From Alphaproteobacteria bacterium (GTDB taxonomy: Bacteria > Pseudomonadota > Alphaproteobacteria > Puniceispirillales > Puniceispirillaceae), in contig JADHLH010000006.1 in assembly GCA_016780765.1 (NCBI GenBank), forward strand, positions 1 to 60,785: a stretch of 60,785 nt of DNA, in the 5' to 3' direction. The position numbers were made by a program, and so were the translations under genes. Each line of letters begins with the position of its first letter. Positions within the stretch are counted from its first letter, which is position 1. The notes beneath the pieces are model-generated. The model saw only the letters and a program-made list of their open reading frames with translations, was not told where the DNA came from and made no database searches. This document shows positions 35,999 through 45,563 of this stretch, piece after piece.

Positions 35999-36151
35999 TT
36001 ATTCCTCGGTTTTTTGCCTGGGTATGTCGTGGACCATGCCGACTATAGGCGTCGCAAGGATAAAGAAAAAGGACGGTTTTCGCGGCAGTGGGGTTTGGCC
36101 TGGCTTGACTGCAAGCCTGCCATTGGCTTTGCCGGGCCACTTTGCACCAAA

Positions 36152-36820
36152 TCAGGGCAACACTGACTGCAGCACCGCATCATAGGCGGCCACGGGCAGG
36201 ATGACAGCATACCCCTCGCCATCACCGGCATTGATGGTCACCGATGCACTGGCAACGCGGTTGGACGTGCCGATGGTGCCACCCTGCGTCATGGTCAACT
36301 CGTCTAGCGGCCATTGCAGACCCGATGATCCTGCAAAATGCTGCTTGCCAAGTGGCCAGACAGAAAAGCGCGTCCCCGGCACCAGCGACAGGGCCACATC
36401 GCCAACAGGGCGCAGCAACACATCACGACGACCAACAAGGATGAGCGGAATATCTCGCTGCAATCGGGTGATCGCATGCATGCTGGCCAACACATGGTCC
36501 AGCCTGCCATCAAGAAAGCCAAAGCCGATAATCAGCGGTGCCGATATGCGCTGCAACGCCTTTTCAAGATCGGTGTCATCCTGACCATCAAGCTGCAAGG
36601 CCGGTACATCGTCAGGCACACGGCGAACAGAATCCATATCACCAAGCACCAAAGACGGACGCAAGCCGGCTGCATGCGCGGTATCCAGCCCCCCATCCAC
36701 AGCAATCAGCGGCCAGTGCGGATCAATCCCGCCCACCATATCAGGATCAAGGTCGGGAGACGCGCCAATCAGTAAAACCGGACGGTCCCATTGCAGTTCT
36801 TCTATCGCCGCATCTGTCAT
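36152..36820 (-). CDS. Thiamine pyrophosphokinase
   Basis: This 222-residue enzyme transfers diphosphate from ATP to thiamine. AVDGGLD, LVLGDMDSVRR and the acidic QDDTDLEKAL block (substrate and Mg binding) match the family, and a C-terminal beta domain follows (GTIGTSNRVAS). It is a single-gene neighbour of the cofactor transporter bioY. A thiamine transporter is not seen in the window. Confidence 0.87.
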   Translation of the reverse strand: MTDAAIEELQWDRPVLLIGASPDLDPDMVGGIDPHWPLIAVDGGLDTAHAAGLRPSLVLGDMDSVRRVPDDVPALQLDGQDDTDLEKALQRISAPLIIGFGFLDGRLDHVLASMHAITRLQRDIPLILVGRRDVLLRPVGDVALSLVPGTRFSVWPLGKQHFAGSSGLQWPLDELTMTQGGTIGTSNRVASASVTINAGDGEGYAVILPVAAYDAVLQSVLP

Positions 36821-36904
36821 CTGTCTGTTGTGCCGAAATCACCTGCGCCTTGCAATCCCCGACCGGCAAATGGGAAACAGCTTGCAGGTCGCCGCGTCTG
36901 CCAG

Positions 36905-36940
36905 TGTGGAAACTGGTGTGGAAACTGGTGTGGAACCGGG
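36905..36940. repeat. 12-bp tandem repeat, 3 copies
   Basis: Two identical units TGTGGAAACTGG and one variant TGTGGAACCGGG lie between the divergent thiamine pyrophosphokinase and metal-exporter genes. Confidence 0.85.
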
Positions 36941-37037
36941 TGCAAACCAACATTTATGTCACCATGTCACAAAAATATAACAGGCATTGCACTCATTAGG
37001 GGTTGTGATTAAAGTTAGGCAGGGCTAAATATAGGCG

Positions 37038-38270
37038 ATGCAGCGAGACCTGACACAAAAACCGGACAGCGTGATTGTTCCGCCGGAGCCTGTCACCATC
37101 CCGGATTCACCTGTTGCAAGAGGTGGTGGCGTAACAGCGTTGCGGTTGCGCGCCACATTGATGATTTTGATACTGCCAGTTGTCGCGGCCGCGCTGATGC
37201 TGACCGCGCAGGGCGAGCTGCTGGACATCATTTTCGGGGCAATCGCCGATGCCTATCTTCAGGTCAGTACGTTTGTTGCTGCCACATTTCTGATTATTTA
37301 CGGGGCCGAGCGCGCGCTGAAGATCGACGCGACCGCCATGTTGCGCCGCGATACCATCTGGCAGGTGCCGGTGGCAGCTGCACTTGGTGCCCTGCCTGGG
37401 TGTGGTGGCGCGATTATCGTTGTTACCCAGTATGTAACAGGTCGGCTGTCATTTGGCGGCGTTGTGGCCGCACTGACAGCGACCATGGGTGATGCCGCCT
37501 TCCTGCTGATTGCCCAGGAACCACTGACCGGCCTTGCGATGATTGTCATTGGCTTCACCGTTGGCACGCTCAGCGGCTGGGTGATCAATGCGATCCATGG
37601 CGGTGATTTTCTGCGCGACACGAAGACCAGACCCGAGGCGACGGTCGAATCCAGTCATGACGACGCCTCGACACCTGCTCTCGACCGGCTATGGATGTTG
37701 ATCCTGATACCGGGCATTTTGCTGGCTGGACTGGTGGCGTTTCAGGTGGATGTCGATGCGATGTTCGCAATGGATGGCATCGAACGTCCGGCCACCTTGC
37801 TCGGGGTGATTGGCGGTACGCTGGCCATCAGCATGCGGCTTGCACCGCGCTTCGGCTTCAAGGGTGACAGTGTGTTTTCAGAAGGTGGCGGGCTGGTAAG
37901 ACGTACCATTTCCGACACCAATTTCGTGACTGTCTGGGTGATCGTCGCCTATCTGATTTTCGAGCTGTCCATCTATTTCCTCGAACTGGATCTGAAATCT
38001 GTGTTTGATGGATGGGTGCTGCTGACCCCGTTGATGTCCATTCTTCTGGGCTTTTTGCCGGGCTGCGGTCCTCAGGTGCTTGTCACCACCATGTATCTGT
38101 CTGGTATAATTCCGCTGTCAGCGCAGATCGGCAATGCCCTCAGCAATGATGGTGACGCGCTGTTCCCGGCCATTGCCATCGCACCAAGGGTGGCGGTCGT
38201 CGCCACCCTCTATTCTGCGGTGCCAGCATTGATCCTGGCCTATGGCTGGTTGTTCCTGTTTGAGCTTTAG
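37038..38270 (+). CDS. Putative heavy-metal/manganese exporter (ArsP_2-like, 10 TM)
   Basis: This 410-residue polytopic membrane protein has about ten helices. The sequence is an internal duplication around GALPGCGGAIIVVTQY in the first half and GFLPGCGPQVLVTTMY in the second, both with the PGCG motif of the putative 10-TM heavy-metal exporter family sometimes annotated as manganese transporter. The two Cys could bind the metal. A possible promoter, TTGTGA and TAAATA spaced by 17, would place the transcript start within about 10 bases of the ATG, so the mRNA may be nearly leaderless. Confidence 0.78.
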   Translation: MQRDLTQKPDSVIVPPEPVTIPDSPVARGGGVTALRLRATLMILILPVVAAALMLTAQGELLDIIFGAIADAYLQVSTFVAATFLIIYGAERALKIDATAMLRRDTIWQVPVAAALGALPGCGGAIIVVTQYVTGRLSFGGVVAALTATMGDAAFLLIAQEPLTGLAMIVIGFTVGTLSGWVINAIHGGDFLRDTKTRPEATVESSHDDASTPALDRLWMLILIPGILLAGLVAFQVDVDAMFAMDGIERPATLLGVIGGTLAISMRLAPRFGFKGDSVFSEGGGLVRRTISDTNFVTVWVIVAYLIFELSIYFLELDLKSVFDGWVLLTPLMSILLGFLPGCGPQVLVTTMYLSGIIPLSAQIGNALSNDGDALFPAIAIAPRVAVVATLYSAVPALILAYGWLFLFEL

Positions 38271-39754
38271 GTCTCACGGAACGCCGTTGCGAGGGATTTC
38301 TGGATTGGTGTCATGATATATTCCATGATCGTCCGCTTGCCGCCAAGGATATCAATCTGCAGCGGCATGCCAGCTGTCACAACCGGCGTTTCGCTGGACT
38401 TGGTGAAAGCTATATCGGGAATACCGATGATCGTCTCATAGAACGGCATGGCGTTTTCAGGCTGCGTAGTATTGGTGGAAACCTTGCGCACCGTACCCAT
38501 CAACACCCCATATCGTGACGGGTCATAGGCAGACAGCGAAATGCGGGCTGTCTGGCCAACCTTCACATCGGCGATGTCCTGCGGCAAGATCTGCGCGCGG
38601 ACCAGATATTCAGCCTCGCCCGGCACAATTTCGACCAGCATGGTACCTGCCTACACCACCGCGCCAACGGTTTTCACATGTACCGCCGATACGGTGCCGG
38701 CAAGCGGCGCGCGCACATCAGCATGACGCCCCTTGCCGCGCAGCGCATCCTGCCGCGCCCACAGCTGCGCCGCCTTGGTCTGTTCGGTGATCAGCGCCTC
38801 ACCTGCCGCGGCTCGAAAGCCGACCACCGTTGAATCCATCTCGCGCCGCTTGCCATCAAGATCCGCTTCGCGCGCTGATGCCGACAGCAGGGCCAATTCG
38901 GCGGCACCCAATGCCTCCTGATGACGAGATTTTGCTGCCAGGAGCATGGCACGAGGTTCATGCCCGGCCTCCACCAACGGGGCCAGCAGGGAAATTTCCT
39001 CGCCAACCAGCGCTGCTCTGGCCGTTGAGATGCGATGCTCGGCCTGCTTTTCAACAATCATCCTGTTCAAGGTTTCAATAGATTCCTCCAGCACCAGAAG
39101 ACGCTGGCGCAACGCTTCGTTCCGCATCTCGAAAAGTGAGGATTCTTTGGCCACGATTTCTGGAGCATCGGCCATCAGATCAGATGGGAAGCGCAGCTGG
39201 GTCAGCCCGTCAGCCTCGGCTGACAATCTGATTTCGGCAGCACGCGCGGCATTCAGAGCAATTTCATTATCTGCAAAATTGGCGGTGACATCCTCATCCT
39301 CAAGGCGAAACAGCACATCACCCGCATTCACCTTGCTGCCAAGGCTGACATTGATATCGACAACCGATCCCGGCAGGCGGCTTTGCACATACTGCACTTC
39401 TGACGGGGTAAAGATCACCCCTTCGGCCCGCACCTGCTCGTCAATTTCCGCAACCGTCGCCCATGAAATGGCGATGATCACAAAGATCGAAATCAGGATA
39501 TAGAGAACCTGCCCCTTGATGCCGCCCTTTTCGGGCAGCGGTTCCGGCGTGGAATGATCAACAGGCGGGCCACCCATCATCATCGGTGGTGGACCAAACA
39601 GCTTTCCAAACAATGCACGAAACGGCCAGGTGATGATCCTCAGGATCAGGAACAGAAGACGAAAGGGGGCAAGAAGTACCGCTTTGATATAAGACAAGGT
39701 AACAACTCCATTTCTCAAGTAATGACAATCAGGCTTGTGGGGCGGCGGCGGCAA
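38267..39754 (-). pseudogene. Type I secretion membrane fusion protein (HlyD-like), interrupted by in-frame TAG
   Basis: One continuous frame of about 495 codons is broken by a single TAG at 38651-38653. The 5' part has a TM helix (ILISIFVIIAISWATVAEI), biotinyl-lipoyl-like strand RLPGSVVDINV and a long coiled coil, ending in HVKTVGAVV. The 3' part resumes in the same frame with AGTMLVEIVPGEAEYLV, where HlyD proteins read VVxPGExLxxIVP; the TAG most simply replaces CAG (Gln). A separate start at 38641 could make a short 3' product. The true N-terminus may be the TTG near 39697. Without read-through, the secretion system lacks a functional adaptor. Confidence 0.85.
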
Positions 39755-41453
39755 CAGGCGTCGGTTTCATGACTTCGTCGCGCGGACCAAATGTGGCTAC
39801 ACGCCCGCTTTCAAGGGCCAGAACCTTGTCGGCGATCTGCAATAGCGCCCCGCGATGGGTCACGAAAATCGTGGTGATGCCCTTGGTAGCAAGATCAAGG
39901 CTATTCACCATGTTCGCTTCCGCCTGCGCATCGAGCGCCGCCGTCGGTTCATCCATAAGCAGGATATTGGGCTTGCCAATCAGGGCACGGGCGATTGCCA
40001 CCGACTGGCGCATGCCAACCGACAATTCACGCCCCCGCTCGGACAGCGGAAAATCAAAGCCACCCGGCAGCATGCCGACAAACCCCTCAACACCCGACAG
40101 CCTTGCCACTTCGACGAGGTCTTCATCACTGGCATCAGGGTTGCCCATCAGAATATTGTCGCGAATGCTGCCCGAGAACAGCACCGGGTTCTGCATCACC
40201 ACACCGATATTGCGGCGCACATCATCCGGCCTGATATGGCGAATGTCGGCATTATCGACCAGCACCGCGCCCTTATCTGGCGGGTTCAGACCGCACAACA
40301 GGCGCAACAGCGTGGTCTTGCCCGATCCGATACGCCCGACAACGGCAAGCCGCTCACCAGCGTCGATCTTGAAGTTGATTTCGTTCAAAATAGGCTCGGG
40401 TTGGGCTTCGTAAGTGAAGCTGACATTCCGGAACTCCACATCGCCGTTGATCGTCTTGCGTTCAACCGCATCGGCCCGCGCCTCTTCATCCGAGGTGCCA
40501 CCAAGAAGTTCATCCAGTGCCCGATAGGCAGACAAAGCCGAATTCATCCGGCCAAGCAGACCGGTCAGCTGTGCCAGCGGTGCCATTGTGCGTCCCGACA
40601 GGATCACACAGGCGATCAGCTGACCCATGGTCAGGCTGCCATCGGCGATCAGGAATACACCATAGACAACCATCACCACCTGGCTGACCTGTTGGCCGAA
40701 CTGTGCGAACTGCGCTGCCAGCTGGCTGGTCACCTTGGTCTTCATGGTGGATTTGGCCTGATGCAGGACGGAATTCATCCATCGGTTACGCAGCATCGAG
40801 ATGCCCCGCACTGTCTTCACTGTCTCCAGCGCCGCGATCATCTCGACAATCACCGCCTGTTTCGACTTTCCCTGCGCCTGGCTGAGTTCGGTCATCCGCT
40901 TGATGATCGGTTGCAGGATCAGGGCGAAGATAATCACCGTGGGCACGATCACCATCGGCACAAAGGCAATCGAACCACCGATCAGATACAGCACATAGAT
41001 GAACAGAAAGATGAAAGGCATGTAGACAAGCACGGTAAAGCTGGCCGACCCAATGGCATCTTTCAGCATGTCGAAGTTGCGCACCGTGCCGGCAAGCAAA
41101 CCCGTTGCCGTATTGGTCAGCGTGGCATCATGCCTGGCAATCCGTTCGAACAATGCGGCCGACACCTTGGTATCAACGCGCGCGCTGGCACGGTCGACAA
41201 AAATGCCGCGCAAAATCTTCATGGTCAGATCGAACATGATCACAAAGGCGATGATGCTGGTCAGCCACCACAGCGACTGAATGGCGTTATTGGGCACCAC
41301 CCGGTCATAGACCGTCATGATGTAAACAGATGAAGCAAGTGCAAAGATGTTGATCAGGACAGACGCCCACATGACCTGAAAGTAAATTGCTTTGCTGGCA
41401 AAGACCGGGCCGAAAAACCAATGGCCATCACTGGAACGAGGGGCAGTCAACAT
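39729..41453 (-). CDS. Type I secretion system permease/ATPase
   Basis: This 574-residue ABC exporter has a six-helix transmembrane domain and an ATPase domain with Walker A GRIGSGKTT, signature LSVGMRQSVAIARAL and Walker B NILLMDEPT. It lacks the N-terminal C39-like peptidase domain. The LssB/LapB-like subfamily exports large RTX adhesins. It overlaps the outer membrane factor gene by 7 bp and precedes the HlyD-like gene, giving all three parts of a type I machine. The long open frame on the opposite strand here is a codon-bias shadow. Confidence 0.93.
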   Translation of the reverse strand: MLTAPRSSDGHWFFGPVFASKAIYFQVMWASVLINIFALASSVYIMTVYDRVVPNNAIQSLWWLTSIIAFVIMFDLTMKILRGIFVDRASARVDTKVSAALFERIARHDATLTNTATGLLAGTVRNFDMLKDAIGSASFTVLVYMPFIFLFIYVLYLIGGSIAFVPMVIVPTVIIFALILQPIIKRMTELSQAQGKSKQAVIVEMIAALETVKTVRGISMLRNRWMNSVLHQAKSTMKTKVTSQLAAQFAQFGQQVSQVVMVVYGVFLIADGSLTMGQLIACVILSGRTMAPLAQLTGLLGRMNSALSAYRALDELLGGTSDEEARADAVERKTINGDVEFRNVSFTYEAQPEPILNEINFKIDAGERLAVVGRIGSGKTTLLRLLCGLNPPDKGAVLVDNADIRHIRPDDVRRNIGVVMQNPVLFSGSIRDNILMGNPDASDEDLVEVARLSGVEGFVGMLPGGFDFPLSERGRELSVGMRQSVAIARALIGKPNILLMDEPTAALDAQAEANMVNSLDLATKGITTIFVTHRGALLQIADKVLALESGRVATFGPRDEVMKPTPVAAAAPQA

Positions 41454-42913
41454 GCAGCGTCTCCTAAGGTAAGTCCAAGAATTGAATCAAGTTGTTCTGC
41501 GACCAGAGAAGCCCTGGCGCGTACAAGTTCAGCCTCATTCGAGATTTCCAGCAGCCGCGCTTCGGCAGCCCCGATTTCAGCGCGCAGTCGGGCCAGCGCC
41601 AACGGAGCGCTGATGGTCTTTCCCTGACGTTCCTGCTGGGCGCGCATCCGGGCGTTCAGCTCATCACGGCGCGCGATGGCTTCATTTTCCTCACGGATGA
41701 GCTGCTGCGAACGCTGCGCAAGTGACTCGCTCTCACGCGCATGCCCCCGGTGCAGTGCATCAAGGCTTGATTTCAGTTCACGCTTGCGCCAGTCGGTCTC
41801 GCGAAGGCGCGCACGCGCTGTCCCGCCATCATAAAGCGGCATCGTCACCTCGATACGGCCAACAACCTCGTATTCGTCCTCATAGTCGGTTACATCAAAG
41901 ATGGTGCCGTCCAGAACGCCATCCAGCTTCGGAAGGCGCGAACCGCGAATACTCTCGGCCTCATGTCCAACCTGACTCTGGCGAAGCCGCAGGGCGTGCG
42001 CCTTGTCAGTGCGATCGGCCAAAATTACTGGCAGCGTATCAGGACGATACTGGATAAAGGTCTGCGCCAGCGCAGATGCATCCTCGACTTCCAGCTCGAA
42101 CTCGCTGCGGAATATCTCACGCAGCTGGTCGCGTTCGGCAACAGCACGGTTAAGGGCGATTTCCTGATCAAGGGAGACAAGTTGCGCCTCACGCAGATCG
42201 ACCACGCGGCCGGCGCCCGCTTCAACCCGCGCCCGTACATTGGCAACATGCTCATTCACCTGATCGAGTGTCATGCGCTGCAGACTGACCATTTGATCCA
42301 GTTGCCGAAGGCTGAGCGCCAGACGCAACATGTCATGGCTGCGCGTGCGCATCACATCACGCGCGTCAATCTGCGCAACTTCAAAAGCGATCACACTGGC
42401 GTCGGTCTGATTGCGTCGCTGTCCAAAGTCGAACAGCGTGTATCGCAGTGTCAGCTTCGCATCATAGATATTGTTCTTTTCATCATGATCGAAATCACGG
42501 GTATGCGCGCCGGTTTTATAAATCTCCCGCTGGGCCGCGGTGTGCGGCCTTGACAAAATGCCCGGCGTTGGGGGCGATCGCTTGATCCGGCTGAGAACTT
42601 CTTTGCTGCCACTGATTGTGGCGGTCAGTTTCGGGCGCCCCTCGGCGCGCGTCAGACCCAGCCGGTGCGCCATCTGACAGGCACGGGCTGTCGCCTCGGT
42701 GACCTGCGGGTCGAGCAGCACAGCCTGGCGCACAGCCGGGGCCAGCCTGTCCTGCTGGACAGTGGCACTCGTCTCGGTTGAAGCCGTATCGCTGGCCCCG
42801 GATTGTGCCATTACTGGCAGGGCCGGCAGGGCAGCACCTGTCAGCAAGGCTGTCATCAGCACGGCACCCCGCACCTTCACCGCCTTCAACTGCGATAGCA
42901 TCGATGTTGGCAT
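41447..42913 (-). CDS. TolC-family outer membrane factor
   Basis: This 488-residue protein has a signal peptide (MLSQLKAVKVRGAVLM then ALPVMA|QSG), and two OEP-type halves with long coiled coils, for example YTLFDFGQRRNQTDA and VTMPLYDGGTARARL, the paired beta-strand blocks of TolC-like channels. It would form the outer membrane exit of the type I system. I used the ATG at 42913 because it gives a proper signal peptide; the open frame to 43111 would bury it. Confidence 0.9.
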   Translation of the reverse strand: MPTSMLSQLKAVKVRGAVLMTALLTGAALPALPVMAQSGASDTASTETSATVQQDRLAPAVRQAVLLDPQVTEATARACQMAHRLGLTRAEGRPKLTATISGSKEVLSRIKRSPPTPGILSRPHTAAQREIYKTGAHTRDFDHDEKNNIYDAKLTLRYTLFDFGQRRNQTDASVIAFEVAQIDARDVMRTRSHDMLRLALSLRQLDQMVSLQRMTLDQVNEHVANVRARVEAGAGRVVDLREAQLVSLDQEIALNRAVAERDQLREIFRSEFELEVEDASALAQTFIQYRPDTLPVILADRTDKAHALRLRQSQVGHEAESIRGSRLPKLDGVLDGTIFDVTDYEDEYEVVGRIEVTMPLYDGGTARARLRETDWRKRELKSSLDALHRGHARESESLAQRSQQLIREENEAIARRDELNARMRAQQERQGKTISAPLALARLRAEIGAAEARLLEISNEAELVRARASLVAEQLDSILGLTLGDAAC

Positions 42914-43357
42914 CGCTATCACCAGATGACGCCAGGATACGATCCGCGAACGGCCCGAACATGGCACGCGGTCAGCTGCCCGCATCGCCAGGCACAGCCG
43001 TCCCGACATGAGGGTCAAACCCGATCGTTTTTCTGGGACACCGGATCGTTTTTCTGGGATATTGTCTGGCGTGTGAACACGCCCGGTGGTTTGCCGGAGT
43101 AATCTTCGCATGCTTCGTGGCCCCGCATTCGTTAATGGTCACATCACAAAGGCGAGAATAGGCTGCAATCAGCTAATTTTTCGTAAAGAACCCGGGCTAA
43201 AAGAACACACAACCCTGATTTATCTTCTCTTTCACGTGAACTCAGTTAAGAAATCGCTAATCAAAGGATTTGTTAACATTCAACATCAGCCGAATTGAAT
43301 TCAGACGATGTTGAGTATTCAGTGACGCAGAAAGCTGGCTTTAACAAAGATGATGTC
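42914..43357. other. 444-base intergenic region
   Basis: This gap between the TolC-like start and the marR stop holds the 21-bp duplication near its left end. It is AT-rich from 43130 to 43330, and CAACATC with GATGTTG (about 43279-43314) could pair. No gene or clear terminator is seen. The promoter of the secretion operon must lie in its left part. Confidence 0.5.
43023..43064. repeat. 21-bp tandem duplication
   Basis: GATCGTTTTTCTGGGA occurs twice at a 21-base spacing, about 110 bases upstream of the TolC-like gene start. Confidence 0.8.
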
Positions 43358-44008
43358 TCAGCGATTGGCATCCAGCTTGGCAGGCATATCTGCCAGCGCT
43401 GTTTCCAGCGCATCAAAGTGCGTCAGCAATGCCTCACCCGCAGTTGCCGGCACTGCCGCCAGCAGCTCGGCTTCGAAGCGCGCGGCTATACCGGCGATTT
43501 CATTCGCCATCTGGCGTCCCGAATCGCTCAGCGCGAGGCGGATCAACCTGCGGTCACTTTCATTGACCAGTTTTGAGACAAGGCCCCGCGCCTGCAGCCG
43601 CTGAACCGCCCGTGTAACGCGCGCCCGGTCCATATCAACGCGGGTGTAGATGTCACGAATCGAAATTTCCGATTCCTGCGTCAAATGGATGATGATCCGC
43701 CATTCAGCAACTGAAATTTCAAATCGTGCCTCGTATCGCTCGGCAAGACGACGGCTGAGCGCGTTGGCAAGCCGTGCGGCCCGGTAGGGCAGAAACCCGT
43801 CGAGGAGCAATGGCGGCATGTCACTGCCGGGCATGGCCTTTGCCGCCCGACCCTCAACGAATCCCTGATCCAAAGGCCCCTGATCCAGAGGCGTCTGATC
43901 CAAAGGCCCCTGATCTTCTGGCCCCTGATCTTCTGGTCCTTGGTTCACGGGTCCTTGAGTCACGGGTATATCTTCTTTCGGCAGGTTTTCTTTCGGCATG
44001 TCGTTCAC
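43358..44008 (-). CDS. MarR-family regulator, probably of homogentisate genes
   Basis: This 216-residue winged-helix regulator has FEISVAEWRIIIHLTQ, ISIRDIYTRVDMDRARVTRA and the wing NESDRRLIRLALSDSG. It is divergent from hmgA across a 36-bp palindrome, so it most likely represses the homogentisate operon and itself, as HmgR/HpaR-type MarR proteins do. The first 50 residues are a low-complexity extension of seven 5-residue units like DQGPL, DQGPE and NQGPV, encoded by a 15-bp tandem array. The true start could be downstream of it. Confidence 0.87.
   Translation of the reverse strand: MNDMPKENLPKEDIPVTQGPVNQGPEDQGPEDQGPLDQTPLDQGPLDQGFVEGRAAKAMPGSDMPPLLLDGFLPYRAARLANALSRRLAERYEARFEISVAEWRIIIHLTQESEISIRDIYTRVDMDRARVTRAVQRLQARGLVSKLVNESDRRLIRLALSDSGRQMANEIAGIAARFEAELLAAVPATAGEALLTHFDALETALADMPAKLDANR
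43867..43971. repeat. 15-bp tandem repeat in marR N-terminus, 7 units
   Basis: Units GATCCAAAGGCCCCT, GATCTTCTGGCCCCT, GGTTCACGGGTCCTT and variants encode DQGPx-type pentapeptides. The period is a multiple of 3. Divergence increases towards the 5' end of the gene. Confidence 0.92.
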
Positions 44009-44117
44009 GGATTGTTTATGATCCCGGCCAATGGTCCAGTCAGGTAATTCCCACCTGTTATCCCGGCATCACCTGATACACCGACCATGATCAAAGCGCG
44101 TTGGTCACTGGAAACAG

Positions 44118-44153
44118 GATTGACAATCATTTCATTTGAAATGATTGTCAATC
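44118..44153. promoter_or_regulatory. 36-bp palindromic operator between marR and hmgA
   Basis: Two perfect 17-bp arms, GATTGACAATCATTTCA and its reverse complement, flank a TT centre, 38 bases before the hmgA start and 110 from the marR start. This is the expected form and place of a MarR dimer site controlling both directions. The long symmetry could accommodate two dimers or a cruciform. Confidence 0.85.
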
Positions 44154-44190
44154 GCTGATTATCGCAGCAATTGCAGGACAGGAGAGGCGC

Positions 44191-45492
44191 ATGATTTCGC
44201 AGGACATGATGCCCGGCTTTGGCAATGATTTTGAAACCGAGGCGCTGGAAGGTGCTTTGCCGCAGGGCCGCAACTCGCCGCAGAAATGCGCTTACGGCCT
44301 CTATGCAGAACAGCTGAGCGGATCCCCCTTCACGGCACCACGCGCAACGAATGAACGGTCCTGGTTATATCGGATCCGCCCGTCGGTGCGTCATACTGGT
44401 CGGTTTGCCCGCCTTGAACTGGCGCATTGGAAAACGGCCCCAGATGGTGACCCGCACGATCTGCCGCTTGGTCAGTATCGCTGGGACCCGCTGCCCGCGC
44501 CAAACGCCGCCTGTGACTTTATTGACGGCATCCGCACCATGACCAGCACCGGCGATGCCCGCCAGCATCTTGGTATGGCCGCCAGTCTTTATGCCTTCAG
44601 CGAAAGCATGACCGACAAGGTGCTGCTGAATGCCGATGCAGAAATGCTGATCGTACCTGAACAGGGCACGCTGGACATCTTTACCGAAATGGGCCGGATG
44701 ATTGTGCCGTCCGGACATATTGCCGTCCTGCCGCGCGGGATGATGGCAAAGATTCGCACCGATGCCACACTGGCACGCGGGTATATCTGCGAGAATTACG
44801 GTGCCAAATTTACCTTGCCTGATCGGGGGCCCATCGGTGCCAACTGTCTTGCCAATCCGCGTGATTTCAAAACACCGGTTGCCGCCTTTGAAGATGATGA
44901 CAGCCCGCATCAGCTGGTGATCAAATGGTGTGGCGGCTTTCATACCACGACGCTTGATCATTCACCGCTGGACGTGGTGGCCTGGCATGGCAACTACACG
45001 CCTTATTGTTATGATCTGGCAACATTCTCGCCGGTTGGTGCGATCAGTTTCGACCATCCTGACCCGTCGATCTTTACCGTTTTGACCGCCCCTTCAGAGA
45101 CAGCCGGCACTGCCAACATAGACTTTGTGATCTTTCCAGAACGCTGGCTGGTTGCCGAAAACACCTTCCGCCCACCCTGGTACCATCGCAATATCATGTC
45201 TGAATTCATGGGGCTGATCACCGGCCAGTATGATGCCAAGGAAGAGGGTTTTGTGCCCGGTGGAGCCAGCCTGCATAACATGATGCTACCACACGGACCC
45301 GATCTTGATGCCTTTAGCAAAGCATCAGCAGCCGATCTGAAGCCGGTGAAACTGACCAATACAATGGCCTTTATGTTCGAGACAAGGTTCCCCCAGCAGG
45401 TAAGCAAATTTGCCGCCGAGACCGACCAGCTTCAGGATTCCTATGTGGATTGCTGGTCAGGCCTGCAAAAGCAGTTCGATGGCACCCCGTAA
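44191..45492 (+). CDS. hmgA: Homogentisate 1,2-dioxygenase
   Basis: This non-haem iron enzyme opens the homogentisate ring to maleylacetoacetate. The 433-residue length is typical. [16 protein letters not shown] starts the family pattern, and the metal-binding block [16 protein letters not shown] has the His and Glu ligands, with the later His in MMLPHGPD. A ribosome site GGAGAGG precedes the ATG. It is first in the catabolic operon and directly follows the palindrome. Confidence 0.96.
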   Translation: MISQDMMPGFGNDFETEALEGALPQGRNSPQKCAYGLYAEQLSGSPFTAPRATNERSWLYRIRPSVRHTGRFARLELAHWKTAPDGDPHDLPLGQYRWDPLPAPNAACDFIDGIRTMTSTGDARQHLGMAASLYAFSESMTDKVLLNADAEMLIVPEQGTLDIFTEMGRMIVPSGHIAVLPRGMMAKIRTDATLARGYICENYGAKFTLPDRGPIGANCLANPRDFKTPVAAFEDDDSPHQLVIKWCGGFHTTTLDHSPLDVVAWHGNYTPYCYDLATFSPVGAISFDHPDPSIFTVLTAPSETAGTANIDFVIFPERWLVAENTFRPPWYHRNIMSEFMGLITGQYDAKEEGFVPGGASLHNMMLPHGPDLDAFSKASAADLKPVKLTNTMAFMFETRFPQQVSKFAAETDQLQDSYVDCWSGLQKQFDGTP

Positions 45493-45563
45493 CAACCGGC
45501 AGATGCCACCAGACAATATGGCCGCACATGCCGCAAACATGATTATCGTGAAAGGATGCATCG

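Noticed and set aside
38651..38653. TAG read as pyrrolysine, because an MttB-family gene is present
   Set aside because: The MttB-like gene itself has no internal TAG, no pyl genes or tRNA-Pyl are in the window, and the interrupted position in HlyD proteins is a surface residue, not a catalytic one. A nonsense mutation or error is simpler.
39855..41333. Long open frame (over 490 codons) on the plus strand antisense to the secretion ATPase
   Set aside because: It is fully antisense to a gene with clear Walker and signature motifs. Its translation is His/Arg/Gln-rich and domain-free, as expected of a codon-bias shadow.
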